Source: Sulfurimonas autotrophica DSM 16294 (GTDB lineage Bacteria; Campylobacterota; Campylobacteria; Campylobacterales; Sulfurimonadaceae). From it: a stretch of DNA of 64,000 nucleotides. Positions within the stretch are counted from its first letter, which is position 1. Every line of letters starts with the position of its first letter. Made by a program: the position numbers and the translations under genes. Below the pieces are notes generated by a model. That model saw only the letters and a program-made list of their open reading frames with translations, was not told the DNA's origin and ran no database searches. Shown here piece after piece: positions 1-9,131 of this stretch. Location of the stretch: contig NC_014506.1 of the NCBI RefSeq assembly GCF_000147355.1, positions 434,001-498,000 of the forward strand. The letters are read 5' to 3'.

Positions 1-2762
1 TTTGTGTCATTACTATCTATGCTTGACATGCACTCCGCATCTTGTATGTTTTTAAACCATTTTATGTATAAAGTGGCGTTTACACCTCCGCCTATTGCCC
101 TGATAACAGTAAATGAGGCATTTTTTTCTTTATTGTCACTCCATATTGTTTTATTGTAATCCCCCGCATATCCGCTGGTTGACTCAACTTTAGCGCACAC
201 GGTTCCGTTAAAGTCTTGTTTAGTACCATTTTCATCCAGTGACATAAGTGTAAGTTGAAACTCTCGGCTTACTATTTTTGTTGAAATATTTCTGTCATCT
301 TCACCCCTGAAAATATCTCTTGCATCAAATTGATAATTTCTTATTGGCGGTTGAGTGCCTCCGCACTCCGGCGCAGTTCTATCTGAACCGTCATAATTTT
401 TCCCATTATTTTCATTGCCATATATAGTTTGTATTTGAGAGTTGCTTAATGCTTTATCAAAGATTTTAAATTCATCGACACTTGCACCTATTGATTGAGC
501 ATTTGTTACGTTATCGTTACTGTTATAATCACTATTAAATAATAATCCGAGGTTTCCTCTATTTGGATGAGTAGTAAATGTATGTTCTTTGTTTGTATCA
601 AGATAAAAATCTGTTCCGTTATTGGTAATTACAAAGGTAAGCATATACCAACCACTTAAATTTTGTGGATTAAAATTCATAGATTTACTGTCATGGTCAT
701 CATCAATATTTAAAGTCCACTTATTTCTTCTTATGTCCTTCGTGAAGTATATAAAATCTTTATTACTGCCTGTTCTATCGGCTATATTAAAATACTGTAC
801 TCTTTTTCTGCCGCTTCTAAAGATTTTATGTCCATTGGTATTAAGCGGAAATTTAATCCAAGTCGTAAGAGTGTATTTATGTGGCAGTGATAAGTCTGTT
901 TTTGAAATAATTGCTTTATCATCACTGGCAGTACTGTTTATATCTCCGGCTCTGTAAATTTTCCCATCCTCAATAGTATCGGCATTGTTTAGCGCTGAAG
1001 CATTATAGTCGTTTTCAAGGCTTCCAAAATTTTTAATTTCATAAGTGTTACTGCCGCTATCCCAGCTGCACTCATCCATATGATAATTAATGATTGGTGT
1101 AAGTGAAGGAGTTTCACCGCTACAGCTGTTTGGACAACTAGAAAGTGTTTGGTTGTCAAAAACATGATTATAATTATAATCTCCGCTTACGCCTTCCCAA
1201 AAATTTCCTTTATAATCATTTCCATTCTTTTCAGTTCTAGCCAAATTTTCTTTTGGTGCGCCGTATATACAGTTATTGTTTACTTTTGCATTAGTTTCCC
1301 AGTTATGAACATAAAGATCATAAAATGAAGAATCATTATTTTTATAAAAACAACTGTCCTTTATCTGAATATTATTGGTGTTTGTATCAAAAAAGATTGT
1401 ATGATTTTTTTGACTAACAATCTTGCTTTTTTCAATATTCGGTTTTCCATTTTTTAGTTCAAGTGCAATGCCTGTTACATTAATATCTGAATTTTTGATG
1501 CTAACAGTGCCGTTTACATTTGCATCACCATAAATTCCCCAGTAATTTTCATTTGGGCTATTGCCTTTTAGTGTTAAATTGTCAAAGGTTATATCATTTG
1601 ATTTTCTGATTATAAAACCGTAAGAAGAGGTTGAACTGTTTACATCCTTAAAAGTATAGTTGCCTTGCATCCCCCAATCACAAAAGAGAATATATCCTGT
1701 ACCGCTTATTCCGGTAATATTTGCATCTTCCATATTCAAATCATTACCGTTTTTTATATAAATACCATACTCTTGATTTGCTTTTAGAGACAAATGTGTA
1801 AAAGTCAGTTTTCCTTTTATACTGCTATCTAAAAATATACCATACCCGCTGCTGCCGTTTATACTGAGAGTATCAAAATTTATGTCATCAGCTTTTTTTA
1901 CATTTATGCCTTCACCTTTATTTAAATCTATATTTACATTTTTAAAAGTAAATTGTGCATTACTATCAATTCCCCAGTCAAGATAAAGTGCTGTTTTATA
2001 GTCACTATCATAATCTGTCGCTTTTATATCTATATTTTCAAAAGTTATATTTTTTGAATGTTTAACAAAAATTGCGCTTTGTTTTTTTACATTAAAATTC
2101 AAATTTTTAAATATATGATTTTCATTTTTAATATTATCACCGAGAAAAATTCCAAAATAGTTTGCATTGTTCCCGTCTATCGTTATATTTATATCTTCAA
2201 AAGTCTGTTTTGTTCCTTTGTTTATATAAATTCCATTTGCTTTGGAGTTTATAGTTAAATTTTTATATATGCCTTCTCCGTCAAAGTTCCAATCTCCATA
2301 TATGGCGCTTCCGGCTTCTGTTTTTAAAATAACATTATTTAGAGTTATAATTTTACCTTTTAAAAGTCTGAGTGCATAATAGTTTGCATTTGAACTTGTC
2401 TCTTTTAATGATATATTTTTTATTATTGTATTTTCACTTGAATTATTAGAACCTATAGTTAATGTATATGTATTGCTATACCAGTTTACATCAGTCGGCG
2501 AAGAAGCATCGGCACCATTTGTTATAATTAAATTTTTTAAACCATCTATAATTACTGCTTCATTATAATCACCTTTACAGATTTTAATGGTATTGCCGTT
2601 TTGAGCATTATTTACGGCATCTTGAATTGAGACATAATTATTAGAGAAAGAAAAACCTTCACAATTAAAGTAACCCAGGAAACTAGGTGTATTATCAACA
2701 ACTAAAGTTTTTGCAAATAAAACGTTGACAAATATAAAAAATATAAAAATGATTTTTATCAC
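1..2762 (-). CDS. Secreted right-handed beta-helix protein with LamG-like domain (3' end outside window)
   Basis: An uninterrupted minus-strand reading frame enters from the left edge and starts at a GTG at 2762, seven bases after a GGAAAC ribosome site; the nearest upstream ATG hits a stop within six codons. About 920 codons are visible. Residues 1-16 form a hydrophobic signal peptide ending near VLFA. Residues about 40-500 are irregular beta-helix coils recurring as NITFENI, DINFDTL, DLNMEDA and NDITFDNL. Residues about 557-782 resemble a LamG/concanavalin-type domain (TLTTWIKFP, SVDEFKIFDKALS). The last visible part, from FDARDIFRG on, resembles the tail of MshQ-type or DUF6701 proteins, which is a weak guess. 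Probably a cell-surface or secreted carbohydrate- or adhesion-related protein; substrate unknown. Confidence 0.75.
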   Translation of the reverse strand, partial: MIKIIFIFFIFVNVLFAKTLVVDNTPSFLGYFNCEGFSFSNNYVSIQDAVNNAQNGNTIKICKGDYNEAVIIDGLKNLIITNGADASSPTDVNWYSNTYTLTIGSNNSSENTIIKNISLKETSSNANYYALRLLKGKIITLNNVILKTEAGSAIYGDWNFDGEGIYKNLTINSKANGIYINKGTKQTFEDINITIDGNNANYFGIFLGDNIKNENHIFKNLNFNVKKQSAIFVKHSKNITFENIDIKATDYDSDYKTALYLDWGIDSNAQFTFKNVNIDLNKGEGINVKKADDINFDTLSINGSSGYGIFLDSSIKGKLTFTHLSLKANQEYGIYIKNGNDLNMEDANITGISGTGYILFCDWGMQGNYTFKDVNSSTSSYGFIIRKSNDITFDNLTLKGNSPNENYWGIYGDANVNGTVSIKNSDINVTGIALELKNGKPNIEKSKIVSQKNHTIFFDTNTNNIQIKDSCFYKNNDSSFYDLYVHNWETNAKVNNNCIYGAPKENLARTEKNGNDYKGNFWEGVSGDYNYNHVFDNQTLSSCPNSCSGETPSLTPIINYHMDECSWDSGSNTYEIKNFGSLENDYNASALNNADTIEDGKIYRAGDINSTASDDKAIISKTDLSLPHKYTLTTWIKFPLNTNGHKIFRSGRKRVQYFNIADRTGSNKDFIYFTKDIRRNKWTLNIDDDHDSKSMNFNPQNLSGWYMLTFVITNNGTDFYLDTNKEHTFTTHPNRGNLGLLFNSDYNSNDNVTNAQSIGASVDEFKIFDKALSNSQIQTIYGNENNGKNYDGSDRTAPECGGTQPPIRNYQFDARDIFRGEDDRNISTKIVSREFQLTLMSLDENGTKQDFNGTVCAKVESTSGYAGDYNKTIWSDNKEKNASFTVIRAIGGGVNATLYIKWFKNIQDAECMSSIDSNDT

Positions 2763-2855
2763 TTATTGTTTCCAATGTATTAATTTTTTAAGTTCATTTT
2801 ATCAAAAATAGAATTAAAAGTAAGCTTTATTTTATAAATAGTAGTATACTTTGTG

Positions 2856-2861
2856 TATAAT
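2856..2861 (+). promoter_or_regulatory. -10 box for small coiled-coil gene
   Basis: A TATAAT hexamer lies 33 bases before the ATG at 2895, in a T-rich stretch with no clear -35, as is usual for epsilonproteobacterial promoters. The divergent GTG of the beta-helix gene lies about 95 bases away. Confidence 0.45.
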
Positions 2862-2894
2862 TATTGTATGTAAATAAATTCAAAGGATGTTAAA

Positions 2895-3122
2895 ATGGTA
2901 GAATTTTTGAAAAAAGCAATGGACTGGGTTTTGGAAAAAGAACAAGAAGCTGCAAAAAAGTGTTACGTGAATCCTGCAGATGTTCAAAAGCAAATTGAAA
3001 TTTTAGAAGCAAAAAGAGCCCAACTGCGCAAAAAATTTGAAGAAGAAGATGCAGAGTTTGGACATGTTTTAAGCAGACTTTCGTTGATAAAAGTAAATGC
3101 AAGTAAATGTGAAACAAAATAA
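2895..3122 (+). CDS. Small charged helical protein, function unknown
   Basis: A 75-residue protein with a good ribosome site (AAGGATGTTAAA before ATG). It is almost entirely predicted helix, with a Glu/Lys-rich stretch from about residue 28 to 58 that looks like a coiled coil. No signal peptide or membrane segment is seen. It has two cysteines (about residues 23 and 72). It sits one base upstream of the EI24-type membrane protein gene, so the two are probably cotranscribed. I do not recognise the family. Confidence 0.6.
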   Translation: MVEFLKKAMDWVLEKEQEAAKKCYVNPADVQKQIEILEAKRAQLRKKFEEEDAEFGHVLSRLSLIKVNASKCETK

Positions 3123-3123
3123 G

Positions 3124-4044
3124 ATGCAAAATATTTTAGAAGCTATTTTCTTCGGCTTTAGTGGGATACTCAACTATAAAACAATGAAACTGGCATTGGC
3201 AATCGGTGCTGTAGTGACTATCATCTGGTCGGTTATCGGCTATTTTGTGTGGGATGATTTGGTCTCTTTTGCTGCATATTTTATTGATTTGGTTCCTTTT
3301 TCCATGTTGCGTGCAAACGGAGCATGGATTCTCTCATCATTTTTATGGTTTTCTCTTGTACTAGTAACATTTGCTTTAGTTTTAGCATTTTTTGGCAATA
3401 TGATTTTAGAAAGAGTTTCCAAAGAAAAATACAGTTCGTTTTCTTTGCTGGTAGTATTTGTAAGTGCTGCTTTTTGGTCATTAATTTGGTTTTTTAAAGG
3501 CTCTTACATACATGTACAGTTTTTAAAACTGCTCAATTGGCTGCCGTTTGAAACAGTAGAAGCGAGTCTCTCATATTTGATGGGGCTCTATTTTATTTAC
3601 AGTGCCATTATTGTGACGATGCTATTGGTAACAAGCTTTTTTAGTCAAACACTGCTTGAAGATATCCGAGACAAAAATTTTCCTTATGAACCGCTTTTAG
3701 AAGAAGATGAAGTGAAAGTGAGTGAAAACAGATTACTGGATATATTGATTTATGCCATCATTTCTATTATTGCTTTTCCTCTGCTGTTTATACCTATTTT
3801 AAACTTTGTTCTTCAGCTTGGTTTATGGATTTGGTTGATTAAAGATACTTTTGTAAATGATAGCGCGGCTTTGGTTATACCGAAAGAGAAAAGAGCAAAA
3901 CTTTCTGAGTATAAAGGAGGGTTTTTAACTATAAGTGTGGTGACATCACTCTTTAATTTTTTACCGGTTTTCAATATCTTTGGACCGTTTTTTGGTGAGA
4001 TTGCGATGTTTTATTATTTAAAGGGAATTCAAAAGGAGTTATAA
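3124..4044 (+). CDS. EI24-domain integral membrane protein
   Basis: A 306-residue multi-span membrane protein resembling the EI24/CysZ-like family, with N-terminal KAIFFG-type opening (EAIFFGFSGILNYKTMKL) followed by about six hydrophobic segments and a C-terminal LPVFNIFGPFFGEIAMFYYL helix. CysZ members are sulfate-transport related, but many epsilonproteobacterial EI24 proteins have no known role. An in-frame start at 3097 would add nine residues and overlap the upstream gene by 26 bases; I prefer the ATG at 3124 because the family opening begins there. An AAGGAG at its 3' end points to a lost downstream gene (see the pseudogene that follows). Confidence 0.65.
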   Translation: MQNILEAIFFGFSGILNYKTMKLALAIGAVVTIIWSVIGYFVWDDLVSFAAYFIDLVPFSMLRANGAWILSSFLWFSLVLVTFALVLAFFGNMILERVSKEKYSSFSLLVVFVSAAFWSLIWFFKGSYIHVQFLKLLNWLPFETVEASLSYLMGLYFIYSAIIVTMLLVTSFFSQTLLEDIRDKNFPYEPLLEEDEVKVSENRLLDILIYAIISIIAFPLLFIPILNFVLQLGLWIWLIKDTFVNDSAALVIPKEKRAKLSEYKGGFLTISVVTSLFNFLPVFNIFGPFFGEIAMFYYLKGIQKEL

Positions 4045-4202
4045 AAGAAAATTGCATTTTTTGAGATTAAACCTGAAGAAAAAAGCTTTTTTGAAGAGCA
4101 TGTGAAAAATCATGCATTGTTTTTTTTGATCGTTGCAGCGCTCAAAACAAAGAAATTTTGGGCAGTGTTCAAGATTCCGTGTCAACGTCGGATAATTCCT
4201 AA
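4045..4202 (+). pseudogene. Remnant of D-isomer 2-hydroxyacid dehydrogenase, N-terminus only
   Basis: Directly after the EI24 gene the frame from 4045 reads KKIAFFEIKPEEKSFFEEHV and then KNHALFF, which resembles the opening of D-lactate/2-hydroxyacid dehydrogenases. The AAGGAG ribosome site remains, but the expected ATG is AAG. After a run of eight T (4120-4127) the frame shifts; the next frame continues FDRCSAQNKEILGSVQDS and stops at 4202. The rest of the roughly 330-residue enzyme is absent. Start loss, frameshift and truncation are all visible; the family assignment rests on a short match. Confidence 0.55.
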
Positions 4203-4226
4203 AATTGTAACATAAAGCAAAGCTAT

Positions 4227-5786
4227 CTATTTTACTTCGACTCTATTTCTTCCGTGTTCTTTAGCTTCATAAAGTGCATCGTCCGCTCGCTTTATTAATG
4301 ACTCTTTCGTATCATCTTCTTTAAAATGTGTCACTCCAAAACTTACAGTAACTTTTCCAACATCTTTAAAGTTGTATGATTCTATATTGTGTCTTAAACG
4401 CTCTACCAAAATTTGTGCTTCATCTGATGGAATGTTTGACTGAAGTATGATAAACTCATCCCCGCCCCAACGCGCAATCAAATCACTTTTTCTGATACTA
4501 TCATGCCCAATCTTAGCAATCATTTTTAGAACATCATCACCGCAAAGATGCCCATATGTATCATTTACTTTTTTAAATTTATCTACATCAAATAAGATGA
4601 CTGACAAATTTACTTTATAGCGTTTCGCCCTATCTATAGAAAATTGAAGTACTTCATCAAATCTAAGACGGTTTGAGATACCTGTCAACTTGTCAATTGC
4701 AGCTAACTCTCTAAGCTTCTCTTCCAATAACATCTGCTCGGTAACATCTTTTCCTGTTGATACAAAATAGCTTATATTACCTTTTGCATCAACAATTGGT
4801 GCAATTGCTTTGTACTCATGGTAAAGCTCACCATTTTTCTTTTTGTTTAACATATAGCTTCTGAATATATTTTTAGATAGTATAGTTGCCCATAATTCAT
4901 TTCTGTAAAAGTCAATAGAGTGCCTTCCAGATTTTACAATATTTGACTTTTTACCAATTGCCTCTTTTTTTGTAAAACCTGTTTGTTGTTCAAATGCAGA
5001 ATTTACATATTCAATAACTCCGTTTCTATCTGTTATTACAACACTATCTCCACTATGCTCAATTGCACTTGAGAGCTTCAACATATCCATTTCCGTTCTT
5101 TGTCGCAAGAGTTGAAATAAAGCAATAGCAGCAAATGCGGAGACTACACCACAAAAGGAACGAAATACCTGAACCGGCACTCCGAAGTATTCTTGAAATG
5201 TTGTGTAGTTTATAATTGAAGCCATTAATATTGGTGCTTTTGGAACAACAATTCCTGCAAAAATTCCATAAAAGAAAAAAGAAAAACTCAAAATGAATAA
5301 GTAAACTTTGGCTGAGATAAGGGTTTCAATCCCTTGTGCATCTTTTTGCATAAAAAGTACATATGAGGTTAGAAAGATTCCGGGGATACCAAATAGATAC
5401 CGTGCCCATACATTTCCTTCCAGATAGAGGTTGTCGCTTTGAAAAGAAAACACTGCAAACATCAGAAGAAGAGTGCCTACCACAAATTTAATATGGGTAT
5501 ATGATACTTTTTTTTGTTCTGAAAGAGAAATCAGCCCAAAATATAATAAAAACAGGAACGAAAGCGGTAGGATGACAAAACTAGCCATTTCAACCACTGG
5601 TGTTTTAGTCTGCTCAATGTATGCAAACATATCAATCCATTCACTTATTCCATGAATAATGCCAAACACCCCAATTAGCCAAAAATGCGCACTCAGCTTG
5701 ATAAAAGCCGACATTTTAGGATACAGCAACACTGCAAGACCAAATGAAAAAAATGACAAACCATAAATAAAATATATATAAACCAC
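4227..5786 (-). CDS. Membrane PAS-GGDEF diguanylate cyclase
   Basis: Predicted to make cyclic di-GMP from two GTP at the inner membrane. With the GTG start at 5786 it has 519 residues: about seven hydrophobic segments in the first 230, a PAS/PAC sensor at about 232-355 and a GGDEF domain at about 355-519. The active motif RWGGDEF is intact, and RKSD stands five residues before it, which is a product-feedback I-site. An in-frame ATG at 5849 would add 21 residues, but it lies inside an IS256 transposase remnant and has a poor ribosome site, whereas the GTG follows AGAGG at good spacing. No EAL domain. Signal sensed by the membrane part is unknown. Confidence 0.85.
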   Translation of the reverse strand: MVYIYFIYGLSFFSFGLAVLLYPKMSAFIKLSAHFWLIGVFGIIHGISEWIDMFAYIEQTKTPVVEMASFVILPLSFLFLLYFGLISLSEQKKVSYTHIKFVVGTLLLMFAVFSFQSDNLYLEGNVWARYLFGIPGIFLTSYVLFMQKDAQGIETLISAKVYLFILSFSFFFYGIFAGIVVPKAPILMASIINYTTFQEYFGVPVQVFRSFCGVVSAFAAIALFQLLRQRTEMDMLKLSSAIEHSGDSVVITDRNGVIEYVNSAFEQQTGFTKKEAIGKKSNIVKSGRHSIDFYRNELWATILSKNIFRSYMLNKKKNGELYHEYKAIAPIVDAKGNISYFVSTGKDVTEQMLLEEKLRELAAIDKLTGISNRLRFDEVLQFSIDRAKRYKVNLSVILFDVDKFKKVNDTYGHLCGDDVLKMIAKIGHDSIRKSDLIARWGGDEFIILQSNIPSDEAQILVERLRHNIESYNFKDVGKVTVSFGVTHFKEDDTKESLIKRADDALYEAKEHGRNRVEVK

Positions 5787-5829
5787 TAAATAAAACCTCT
5801 GATTTATTAGAATAATAACATAGATTATT

Positions 5830-5967
5830 TTAAAGGTAGTTGTAGCCATTCTTACGGTTTCTACTCAGGTCTTGTGAAAGGTAAGCATCTATCTCAGCTG
5901 CAGATGCGGCTTCGGTAAGTTGTTTTATGAGTGAGCCTAAAGCTCCGTCAGAACCGCCAATACTATA
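5830..5967 (-). pseudogene. IS256-family (Mutator) transposase remnant
   Basis: On the minus strand this stretch reads SIGGSDGALGSLIKQLTEAA, then SAAEIDAYLSQDLSRNRKNG, and then meets a stop. It resembles the N-terminal part of IS256-type transposases (a G-x-DG-x-L...LTE-A...E-x-D-x-HL...NRRNG pattern). No catalytic DDE region, no other transposase part and no clear terminal repeat are present, so it is a scar of an old insertion. It abuts the 5' end of the diguanylate cyclase gene and may have replaced that gene's original promoter. Confidence 0.65.
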
Positions 5968-6071
5968 ACTTTTTTTTATAACTTTATTCTTATGTTATTA
6001 AGTTTATGATAAGTAGTCAGTATTATGTTTAAAACAGTTTTATGCCATTATTTGTTTACTTAAAAAGGAGT

Positions 6072-6077
6072 ACAATA
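6072..6077 (+). promoter_or_regulatory. Possible -10 box for ppsA
   Basis: TACAAT lies about 35 bases before the ppsA ATG in an A+T-rich stretch, followed by a CAGGAG ribosome site. The 262-base gap between the diguanylate cyclase ATG region and ppsA otherwise holds only the transposase remnant and T-rich DNA. Confidence 0.35.
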
Positions 6078-6111
6078 TCTCTAAGAGTTAAAAGCTATTC
6101 AGGAGTTTTAA

Positions 6112-8526
6112 ATGTCACAAAATATTAAATGGTTTAATGAAATTGGCATAGAAGATGTTGCCGAGGTCGGCGGAAAAAACGCTTCGCTGGGTGAGATGTA
6201 CCAAAATTTAACACAAGAAGGTGTACGTGTCCCAAATGGCTTTGCTGTTACATCAAGTGCTTATATACATCTGCTTGATGCAAACAATACCTGGGAAAAA
6301 CTCCATGCACAACTTGACAATCTTGATGTTAATAATGTTGATGCCCTGCAAAGTGCAGGAAAAAAATGCCGTGAGATAGTTTATAATGCAAAGCTGCCGG
6401 ATGATTTGCGCGAGGATATTTTACAAGCTTATAAAAAATTAAAAGAAGAATACGGTGAGAGTCTCTCTTTAGCTGTCCGCTCCTCTGCTACTGCGGAAGA
6501 TTCTCCTGAAGCTTCTTTTGCCGGACAAAATGATACTTATTTGCATATATCAAATGCAGATGAACTGCTTGATGCATATAAGCGCTGTCTTGCCTCAAAT
6601 TTTACAGACCGTTCTATACATTATAAATATGATAATAGTTTTGATTATTTAAAAGTTTATCTCTCTGTCGTTGTTATGAAAATGGTTCGCAGTGATATAG
6701 GTGCAAGCGGTGTGATGTTCTCACTTGATACGGAGACAGGTTTTAAAGATGTTGCTTTTATAAATGCCGCTTTTGGACTCGGTGAAAATGTTGTGCAGGG
6801 TACTATTAACCCCGATGCTTTTTATGTGCATAAACCGACGTACAATAAAGGTTTTAAAACTGTACTCAAACGTTCTTTAGGCTCAAAAGAGAAAAAAATG
6901 ATATTTACAGATACTATCAATCTTGATAATATCGCAGTGGAGTATACAAAAAATATTCCGACAACTCCTGAAGAACAGAGTCACTTTTGTATAACAGATG
7001 AAGAGGTAATAGTTCTTGCCGGATACGCTGTTAAAGTTGAAAATCATTACTCTCAAAAAGCCGGTTTTCATAAGCCTATGGATATGGAGTGGGCAAAAGA
7101 CGGCTTAGACGGGCATCTTTATATGGTGCAGGCACGCCCTGAAACGGTAGAATCTCAGAAGAAAGGCAATGTGCTTGAAACCTATCACTTAAAAGAAAAA
7201 GGCAAGGTACTTGTTACGGGTCAGGCAATCGGCACAAAAATCGGACAGGGGAAAGCGCGCTATATAGCAGGTGTAAAAGAGCTCAATACTTTTGAAGCCG
7301 GTGAGGTGCTTATAGCAGATACAACCAACCCTGATTGGGAGCCTATAATGAAAATAGCATCTGCCATCATTACAAATAAAGGCGGGCGTACTTGTCATGC
7401 AGCCATTCTTTCCCGTGAGCTTGGCATACCTGCCGTTGTAGGTTGTGATAATGCTACCGATGTACTTCAAGATGCCGATAAAGTAACGGTAAGTTGTGCT
7501 GAGGGAGAAGAGGGCCATGTCTATGAGGGGCTTTTAGAGTATGAAGTGATAAAAACAGACCTCTCAAATCTACCAAGAACAAAAACAGAGATTATGATGA
7601 ATCTGGGAAATCCTGATATTGCTTTTTCACTCTCATCTATGCCTGTTGACGGTATAGGTTTAGCCAGAATGGAATTTATCATTAACGAATATATAAAAGC
7701 ACACCCGATGGCACTCAAACATCCCCAAAAGGTCGATGAAACAACGCGAAAAAAACTAGAAGAGTTGACACAGGCATATAACTCTATGGAAGACTTCTTT
7801 GTTAAAACGCTCTCCGAGGGCGTGGCAACCATCGCTTCTTCTGTTTATCCAAAACCGTGTGTAGTGCGCATGAGTGACTTTAAATCAAATGAATATGCAA
7901 CACTGCTCGGCGGTGAGACTTTTGAGCTCAAAGAAGATAACCCGATGATAGGTTTCCGCGGGGCTTCAAGATATGCGCATCCAAATTATGAAGAGGGCTT
8001 TGCCCTAGAATGTGCGGCTATGAAGCGTGTGCGTGATGAGATGGGATTTGACAATGTGACTTTAATGATTCCGTTTTGCCGCAGAGTAGATGAGGGACAA
8101 CGAGTTCTGGATACTATGGCAAAATACGGTCTTAAACAGGGAGAAAACGGACTGCAGATTTATGTGATGTGTGAAATTCCTAACAATGTCATCCAGATTG
8201 ATAATTTTAGTAAACTTTTTGACGGTTTCAGCATCGGCAGCAACGACCTTACACAGTTGACTCTCGGAGTAGACCGTGACAGCCAAATCGTTGCTTTTGA
8301 TTATGATGAACGTGATGAAGGTGTCAAAGAGATGATTCGACTGGCAGTTGAGGGTTGTAAACGCAACAACCGACACAGTGGTATCTGCGGTCAAGCTCCG
8401 TCTGATTATCCTGAAATAGCAGAGTATCTTGTGCGTTTAGGTATTGATTCAATGAGTTTGAATCCTGACAGTGTTTTAAAAACTATAGAAAATATAGGAA
8501 AACTTGAACAAGAACTAGGGAGATAA
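6112..8526 (+). CDS. ppsA: Phosphoenolpyruvate synthase
   Basis: Converts pyruvate, ATP and water to phosphoenolpyruvate, AMP and phosphate, the entry step of gluconeogenesis from pyruvate. At 804 residues it has the usual three parts: N-terminal ATP-grasp domain (VGGKNASLGEMYQNL; AVRSSATAEDSPEASFAGQ), a phosphohistidine swivel domain with GGRTCHAAILSRELGIPAVV near residue 429, and a C-terminal PEP/pyruvate barrel with MCEIPNNV, GFSIGSNDLTQLTLGVDRDS and a GICGQAPSDYP loop whose Cys is the expected acid/base. The ribosome site is AGGAG. It opens a run with a DUF308 protein and the aldolase gene, so it is probably the first gene of a gluconeogenic operon. Confidence 0.96.
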   Translation: MSQNIKWFNEIGIEDVAEVGGKNASLGEMYQNLTQEGVRVPNGFAVTSSAYIHLLDANNTWEKLHAQLDNLDVNNVDALQSAGKKCREIVYNAKLPDDLREDILQAYKKLKEEYGESLSLAVRSSATAEDSPEASFAGQNDTYLHISNADELLDAYKRCLASNFTDRSIHYKYDNSFDYLKVYLSVVVMKMVRSDIGASGVMFSLDTETGFKDVAFINAAFGLGENVVQGTINPDAFYVHKPTYNKGFKTVLKRSLGSKEKKMIFTDTINLDNIAVEYTKNIPTTPEEQSHFCITDEEVIVLAGYAVKVENHYSQKAGFHKPMDMEWAKDGLDGHLYMVQARPETVESQKKGNVLETYHLKEKGKVLVTGQAIGTKIGQGKARYIAGVKELNTFEAGEVLIADTTNPDWEPIMKIASAIITNKGGRTCHAAILSRELGIPAVVGCDNATDVLQDADKVTVSCAEGEEGHVYEGLLEYEVIKTDLSNLPRTKTEIMMNLGNPDIAFSLSSMPVDGIGLARMEFIINEYIKAHPMALKHPQKVDETTRKKLEELTQAYNSMEDFFVKTLSEGVATIASSVYPKPCVVRMSDFKSNEYATLLGGETFELKEDNPMIGFRGASRYAHPNYEEGFALECAAMKRVRDEMGFDNVTLMIPFCRRVDEGQRVLDTMAKYGLKQGENGLQIYVMCEIPNNVIQIDNFSKLFDGFSIGSNDLTQLTLGVDRDSQIVAFDYDERDEGVKEMIRLAVEGCKRNNRHSGICGQAPSDYPEIAEYLVRLGIDSMSLNPDSVLKTIENIGKLEQELGR

Positions 8527-8528
8527 CA

Positions 8529-9131
8529 ATGTGGAAATGGCATAAAAATTTGAATATAGAGATGAACATAAACAAAAACCTTGTCGACAACTTTAAAAAA
8601 CACGCCAAAATAAGTGGTATGCTTTTTATTCTTTTTGGATTAGCAGGCATTTTATTCCCTCCTATGATGAGTCTTACGACTACAATTTTGGTAGGCTATT
8701 TAATGCTTTTTGCAGGCGTTTCGGCAGGAATACTGACATATAAGAGTAACCCTGAGGACTGGATGGGATGGCTTAAAAGCTTTGTTTTAGTGCTTTCATC
8801 ACTTTTTATTGTTTTTTATCCGGTTCAGGGCGCAGCAGCACTCGGACTTGTCTTTGCTATATACTTTTTTACGGATGCTTTTGCTAGTTTTTCTTTGGCA
8901 TTTTCACTCCGACCGCAAAAAATATGGCTGGTCTGGCTTTTTAATGCCATTACATCTTTAGCGCTGGGTGTGTTGTTTGTGATAGGCTGGCCGATGAGTT
9001 CACTTTTATTGATTGGAATTCTTGTCGGTATAAGTTTATTGTTTGACGGTATTGCACTGTTGCTCGGCGGTGCTTTTGTTCAAGATATAGATGATGAAAA
9101 TAATGAAAAAAAGAATGGAGAAGAAAAATGA
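8529..9131 (+). CDS. HdeD-like DUF308 membrane protein
   Basis: A 200-residue protein with about six transmembrane helices after a 30-residue charged N-terminus, ending in an acidic, lysine-rich tail. The repeated pattern (GMLFILFGLAGILFPPM, LVGISLLFDGIALLLGG) matches the HdeD/DUF308 family of small membrane proteins, some of which protect against acid. It starts two bases after ppsA with an AGGGAG site and overlaps the aldolase start by four bases (ATGA), so it is translationally coupled between two gluconeogenic enzymes. Its role there is unknown. Confidence 0.8.
   Translation: MWKWHKNLNIEMNINKNLVDNFKKHAKISGMLFILFGLAGILFPPMMSLTTTILVGYLMLFAGVSAGILTYKSNPEDWMGWLKSFVLVLSSLFIVFYPVQGAAALGLVFAIYFFTDAFASFSLAFSLRPQKIWLVWLFNAITSLALGVLFVIGWPMSSLLLIGILVGISLLFDGIALLLGGAFVQDIDDENNEKKNGEEK

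Noticed and set aside
622-957. 111-codon plus-strand frame in the first kilobase
   Set aside because: It is a shadow of the minus-strand beta-helix/LamG gene, which has a consistent protein pattern throughout.
5839-6111. Possible attachment or terminal repeat sites of the IS remnant
   Set aside because: No matching inverted ends or target duplication could be found around the transposase fragment.
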